This document shows, in pieces, positions 5,769 through 7,940 of a stretch of 7,940 nucleotides of DNA. The position numbers were made by a program, and so were the translations under genes. Positions within the stretch are counted from its first letter, which is position 1, and each line of letters opens with the position of its first letter. The DNA comes from an uncultured Rhodospirillaceae bacterium (GTDB lineage: Bacteria; Pseudomonadota; Alphaproteobacteria; Thalassobaculales; Thalassobaculaceae), in assembly GCA_937891725.1 (NCBI GenBank), contig CALAHL010000705.1:1-7940 (forward strand), written 5' to 3'. Below the pieces are notes generated by a model. It was not told the origin of the DNA, did not search any database, and saw only the letters and a list, made by a program, of their open reading frames with translations.

Positions 5769-7379
5769 CTAGAAGCGGGGACTGCGAACCTTGTAGGCGA
5801 CCAGCAGAAGCCGGGTTCCGAGCGCGCCCAACACGGTGACGACAATGCTGATGCGCAGCAGCGCCGCGTCCTCCTCGGTCAGCAGGTAGAGGATGGCCAG
5901 GGACAGCAGGAACCCCCAGCAGAGACACACCTCGGCGTAGAACGAAGTGCGCAAAGCCGGATTGTTGTAGCCCACGCGCAGGATGTCCCGCAGGATGCCG
6001 CCGCCGGCACCGCTGATCGCCGCGCAGAGCGGTCCCCAGAGCCACAGCGGCTCGGCACCGGCGCGCACGGCGACGACAACGCCGAGCACCGTAAAGGTGG
6101 CCAGGCCGATCGCATCGGTCAGTTCCAGCAGATTGCCGAAGCTCAGAACCCGCGGCCAGCGACCGGCGCCGAACAGGCGGAGGGAGACCCGGCGCGCGGG
6201 CGCCTCAAGCCGGTCGTGCAGCGCATAGAGAACGTAGGCTGCCCCCACGGTGCCGATCACCAGCATCAACGGCAGCGGGCTGGCGACGATGCCGATCGGC
6301 TCTCGGCCGACCAGCAGGTCACGGTCCACGCCGCCGCCAACGGCGGGCAGCGCCGCCAGGACGAAGGCGCCCAGCAGGGAAAACCCCTCGGCCCGGGCGA
6401 TCAGCACGCCCGACAGGGCGAAGGCAATGGTCCCGATGATGTCGAACCAGGCAAACCACGGCGTCCCGACCGCGAAGGCCACCAGGGTGGGCAGGACCGC
6501 ACGTTTCCGCAGCTCGTCCGCAGTGCCGTCCTCCTGCAGCGCCAGCAAAGCCCGGTCGATCGCGGCAATCGTCGCAGCGTCGACGGTGGCCGTGTTGAAC
6601 AGGATCTGCGGTCGCACCTCCCTCAGAGTGAAATGCTGGTGCGCGATGAAGGCCATATCTGGGGGCCGTCGGGTGACCGCCGCCATCAGTTCGAGCCGCG
6701 GCGCGAGGAGGCACTCAGTTTCGCCGGACATCATGACCTGCACCAGGTCGAGGTTGTCCCTGATCCAGCGGACAAGGTCGCGGTCACGGGCCTCGGCCAG
6801 GATGGCATCGGGCCCGACGCCGTAGCTCTTGCCGGCGCTTGCCGCGATCCGCCAGCCTTTGGCAGTGGCCTCCCGCAGGGCCGCCACCCCCACGGCGCCC
6901 AGCGGTGGCAGATTTGGACGGCACAGCAGCACGTCGGTGCGCACGCCATAGGGGCGCGAGAGCTGCCCGTCTTCGGCCAGGGTCTCGTGCGGCAGCGCCG
7001 GCAGCGCAAAATCGAGGGTGCCTGCCGCGAAGGCGGCTGCGGCATCGGCCGGGTCCATGCGGTGCAGCGAGAAGCCCAGTCGCGCCCGACGACCGATCGC
7101 CTCCAGCAGATGCAGCTCAAAGCTTCCGCCGGCTGGGCTCGCCGGCTGGGCGCTGCCGAGCAGTCCGTCGCCATCGGCCAGCCAGGCCCCGTGCAGGACC
7201 GTCTGTCGGGTGTTGTCTTCCGCCCGGGCCGTGCCGACCGCCTGCAGGCAGATGACGGCGACGAGCAACAGAACAAGGCGGCGACCGAGCGCAGAGCCGA
7301 TAGCCCACACTGCGCTGCTGCGGTCGGGAGTCCGGAGGCCCGGCGTCATCGTTTTCGGTCCGTGTGCGTTGTGAGCCAA
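5769..7379 (-). CDS. Fusion of periplasmic solute-binding domain (SBP_bac_3-like) to TRIC/UPF0126 membrane channel domain
   Basis: A 536-residue two-part membrane protein. Residues 1-53 are a long N-region plus a hydrophobic signal segment (35-50, possible cleavage after A53, ARA-ED). Residues about 60-295 look like a family 3 solute-binding protein: an ELHLLEAIGRRARLGF helix, an AAAFAAGTLDFALPALPHET block, SRPYGVRTDVLLC, and the closing AIDRALLALQEDGTADELRKR helix. Residues about 308-528 hold two UPF0126 repeats with seven predicted membrane helices (near 309-328, 333-351, 366-386, 420-440, 446-462, 482-501, 506-527) and the repeat motifs GGGVDRDLL (348-356) and GGGILRDIL (459-467). Stand-alone bacterial members (YadS/YicG) are about 200 residues and are linked to cation conduction or glycine uptake. 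The start is TTG (7379) with AGGA 5 nt upstream; an in-frame ATG at 7349 (526 residues) has only a weak site. Domain calls are firm; function of the fusion is inferred. Confidence 0.88.
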   Translation of the reverse strand: MAHNAHGPKTMTPGLRTPDRSSAVWAIGSALGRRLVLLLVAVICLQAVGTARAEDNTRQTVLHGAWLADGDGLLGSAQPASPAGGSFELHLLEAIGRRARLGFSLHRMDPADAAAAFAAGTLDFALPALPHETLAEDGQLSRPYGVRTDVLLCRPNLPPLGAVGVAALREATAKGWRIAASAGKSYGVGPDAILAEARDRDLVRWIRDNLDLVQVMMSGETECLLAPRLELMAAVTRRPPDMAFIAHQHFTLREVRPQILFNTATVDAATIAAIDRALLALQEDGTADELRKRAVLPTLVAFAVGTPWFAWFDIIGTIAFALSGVLIARAEGFSLLGAFVLAALPAVGGGVDRDLLVGREPIGIVASPLPLMLVIGTVGAAYVLYALHDRLEAPARRVSLRLFGAGRWPRVLSFGNLLELTDAIGLATFTVLGVVVAVRAGAEPLWLWGPLCAAISGAGGGILRDILRVGYNNPALRTSFYAEVCLCWGFLLSLAILYLLTEEDAALLRISIVVTVLGALGTRLLLVAYKVRSPRF

Positions 7380-7382
7380 TTT

Positions 7383-7396
7383 GTTCCTATTGGAAC
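7383..7396. repeat. Small inverted repeat over the ribosome binding site of the fusion gene
   Basis: GTTCC (7383-7387) and GGAAC (7392-7396) are perfect 5-bp arms around 4 bases. In the - strand transcript the AGGA ribosome binding site of the TTG-started fusion gene lies in the 3' arm and loop edge, so a short hairpin could mask it. The helix is small and its stability unproven. Confidence 0.35.
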
Positions 7397-7418
7397 CGTG
7401 CGCGCCGGAGTCCGGCGC

Positions 7419-7856
7419 TCAGAGGCATTTGAATGGGTACCACGCGAGCGAGAAACCGTCCGCGTCGTAGCGGTTCTCGAACCAAAACACCGGCGCAAGA
7501 CTGGTTGGAGCCTCGACCCGCCACCGGCCTTTGCAATTGGCCTCGCACCACTTGCGACGGCCGCTGAGCCTGCCGTCGAACTCGACCTTCTCCGGTGGAA
7601 ATCCAGCCGACCGGGATTCCCAGGATTCCGGGAACCGAATGGGATGCCAGGTCGCATGCATATCCTCGAGATGATCGCTGACCACCTCTACGGCGCCGGT
7701 TCCAGGGTTCATCTCCACCACCAGACGCGCGATGCCGCCCTGATCGATCAGGGCCTCTTGGTCGGAAAGGTGTCGAAGTGTGTTGCGGGTCATGCGGGCC
7801 GCGAGCCAAATCAACAGGCCGAATATGCAGAGCACGAGGAGCGTCGGGGCCGACAT
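7419..7856 (-). CDS. Unknown small membrane-anchored protein
   Basis: A 145-residue protein of no family that I recognise. It has one N-terminal membrane helix (about 4-20, TLLVLCIFGLLIWLAA), then a basic patch (RMTRNTLRH, 21-29) that favours an N-out, C-in anchor by the positive-inside rule. The soluble part is rich in aromatic residues and Cys: WCEANC (103-108, a C-x3-C pair), GRWRVE (110-115), VFWFENRYDADGF (123-135) and a C-terminal WYPFKCL. The C-terminal aromatic block looks like a compact beta domain rather than disorder. AAGGA lies 12 nt before the ATG, rather distant. The stop is 39 bp upstream of the TTG start of the solute-binding/TRIC fusion on the same strand, so the two are probably co-transcribed and this could be a partner subunit; that is inference from position only. 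Confidence 0.7.
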   Translation of the reverse strand: MSAPTLLVLCIFGLLIWLAARMTRNTLRHLSDQEALIDQGGIARLVVEMNPGTGAVEVVSDHLEDMHATWHPIRFPESWESRSAGFPPEKVEFDGRLSGRRKWCEANCKGRWRVEAPTSLAPVFWFENRYDADGFSLAWYPFKCL

Positions 7857-7866
7857 GATTCGCGAG

Positions 7867-7878
7867 GTTCCTTAGAAC
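7867..7878. repeat. Small inverted repeat over the ribosome binding site of the 145-residue protein gene
   Basis: GTTC (7867-7870) and GAAC (7875-7878) are 4-bp arms around CTTA. In the - strand transcript this reads GUUC-UAAG-GAAC, with the AAGGA ribosome binding site in the loop and 3' arm. It resembles the repeat at 7383-7396 before the downstream gene. The arms are short, so chance is possible. Confidence 0.25.
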
Positions 7879-7940
7879 GGTCTGTTCAAAGCCGCACGCT
7901 ACCCGAAATTGAAGGTGAGGCACAAGATTCCGCTGAATCC

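Noticed and set aside
7387..7923. 178-codon - strand frame overlapping the 145-residue protein
   Set aside because: Arg/Gly/Pro-rich shadow. The alternative frame gives a clean membrane helix and a balanced aromatic domain, so only that one was annotated.

Overview
The window is GC-rich and densely coded, with long open shadow frames on both strands. It looks like a chromosomal segment of a Gram-negative alphaproteobacterium, most likely Rhodospirillales-like or a related marine group. The signs are an outer-membrane porin, a Tat-exported PhoX, several Sec signal peptides and AGGA/GGAG-type ribosome binding sites. The taxonomic placement is inferred from protein style, not from a marker gene. 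No RNA genes, insertion sequences, CRISPR arrays or phage genes were seen.

Layout. (1) Positions 1-296 hold the 3' end of a porin gene on the + strand. It converges on a large PhoX-type alkaline phosphatase gene (369-2255, - strand), with a strong hairpin between them. (2) The 189-bp divergent region between phoX and a dehydrogenase gene carries three tandem 7-mers with an 11-bp period. They match the PhoB box and are oriented towards phoX. (3) On the + strand, a decarboxylating dehydrogenase of the isocitrate/isopropylmalate family (2445-3509) and a YeaE-like aldo/keto reductase (3515-4345) are 5 bp apart and surely form an operon. (4) A secreted nuclease-like protein (4462-5004, +) converges on a secreted TPR protein (5030-5569, -). 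The TPR gene has a well-formed promoter whose 17-bp spacer is filled by a 15-bp dyad. A related second dyad lies 30 bp upstream. (5) On the - strand, a small single-membrane-span protein of unknown family (7419-7856) is followed after 39 bp by a 536-residue fusion protein (5769-7379). The fusion has a periplasmic solute-binding domain joined to a seven-helix TRIC/UPF0126 channel domain.

How the parts may work together. PhoX with its Pho box is a phosphate-starvation module that releases phosphate from organic esters in the periplasm. The porin could supply outer-membrane permeability, but it is only a convergent neighbour. The dehydrogenase and aldo/keto reductase probably act in one small-molecule redox pathway of unknown substrate. 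The most unusual item is the solute-binding/TRIC fusion. Its topology fits a ligand-sensing periplasmic domain placed directly on a channel or glycine-type transporter, with an unknown membrane protein encoded just upstream. Other points of interest are the nuclease-like protein, which lacks expected catalytic residues, and the dehydrogenase, which has Asn at a canonical metal-ligand Asp position.
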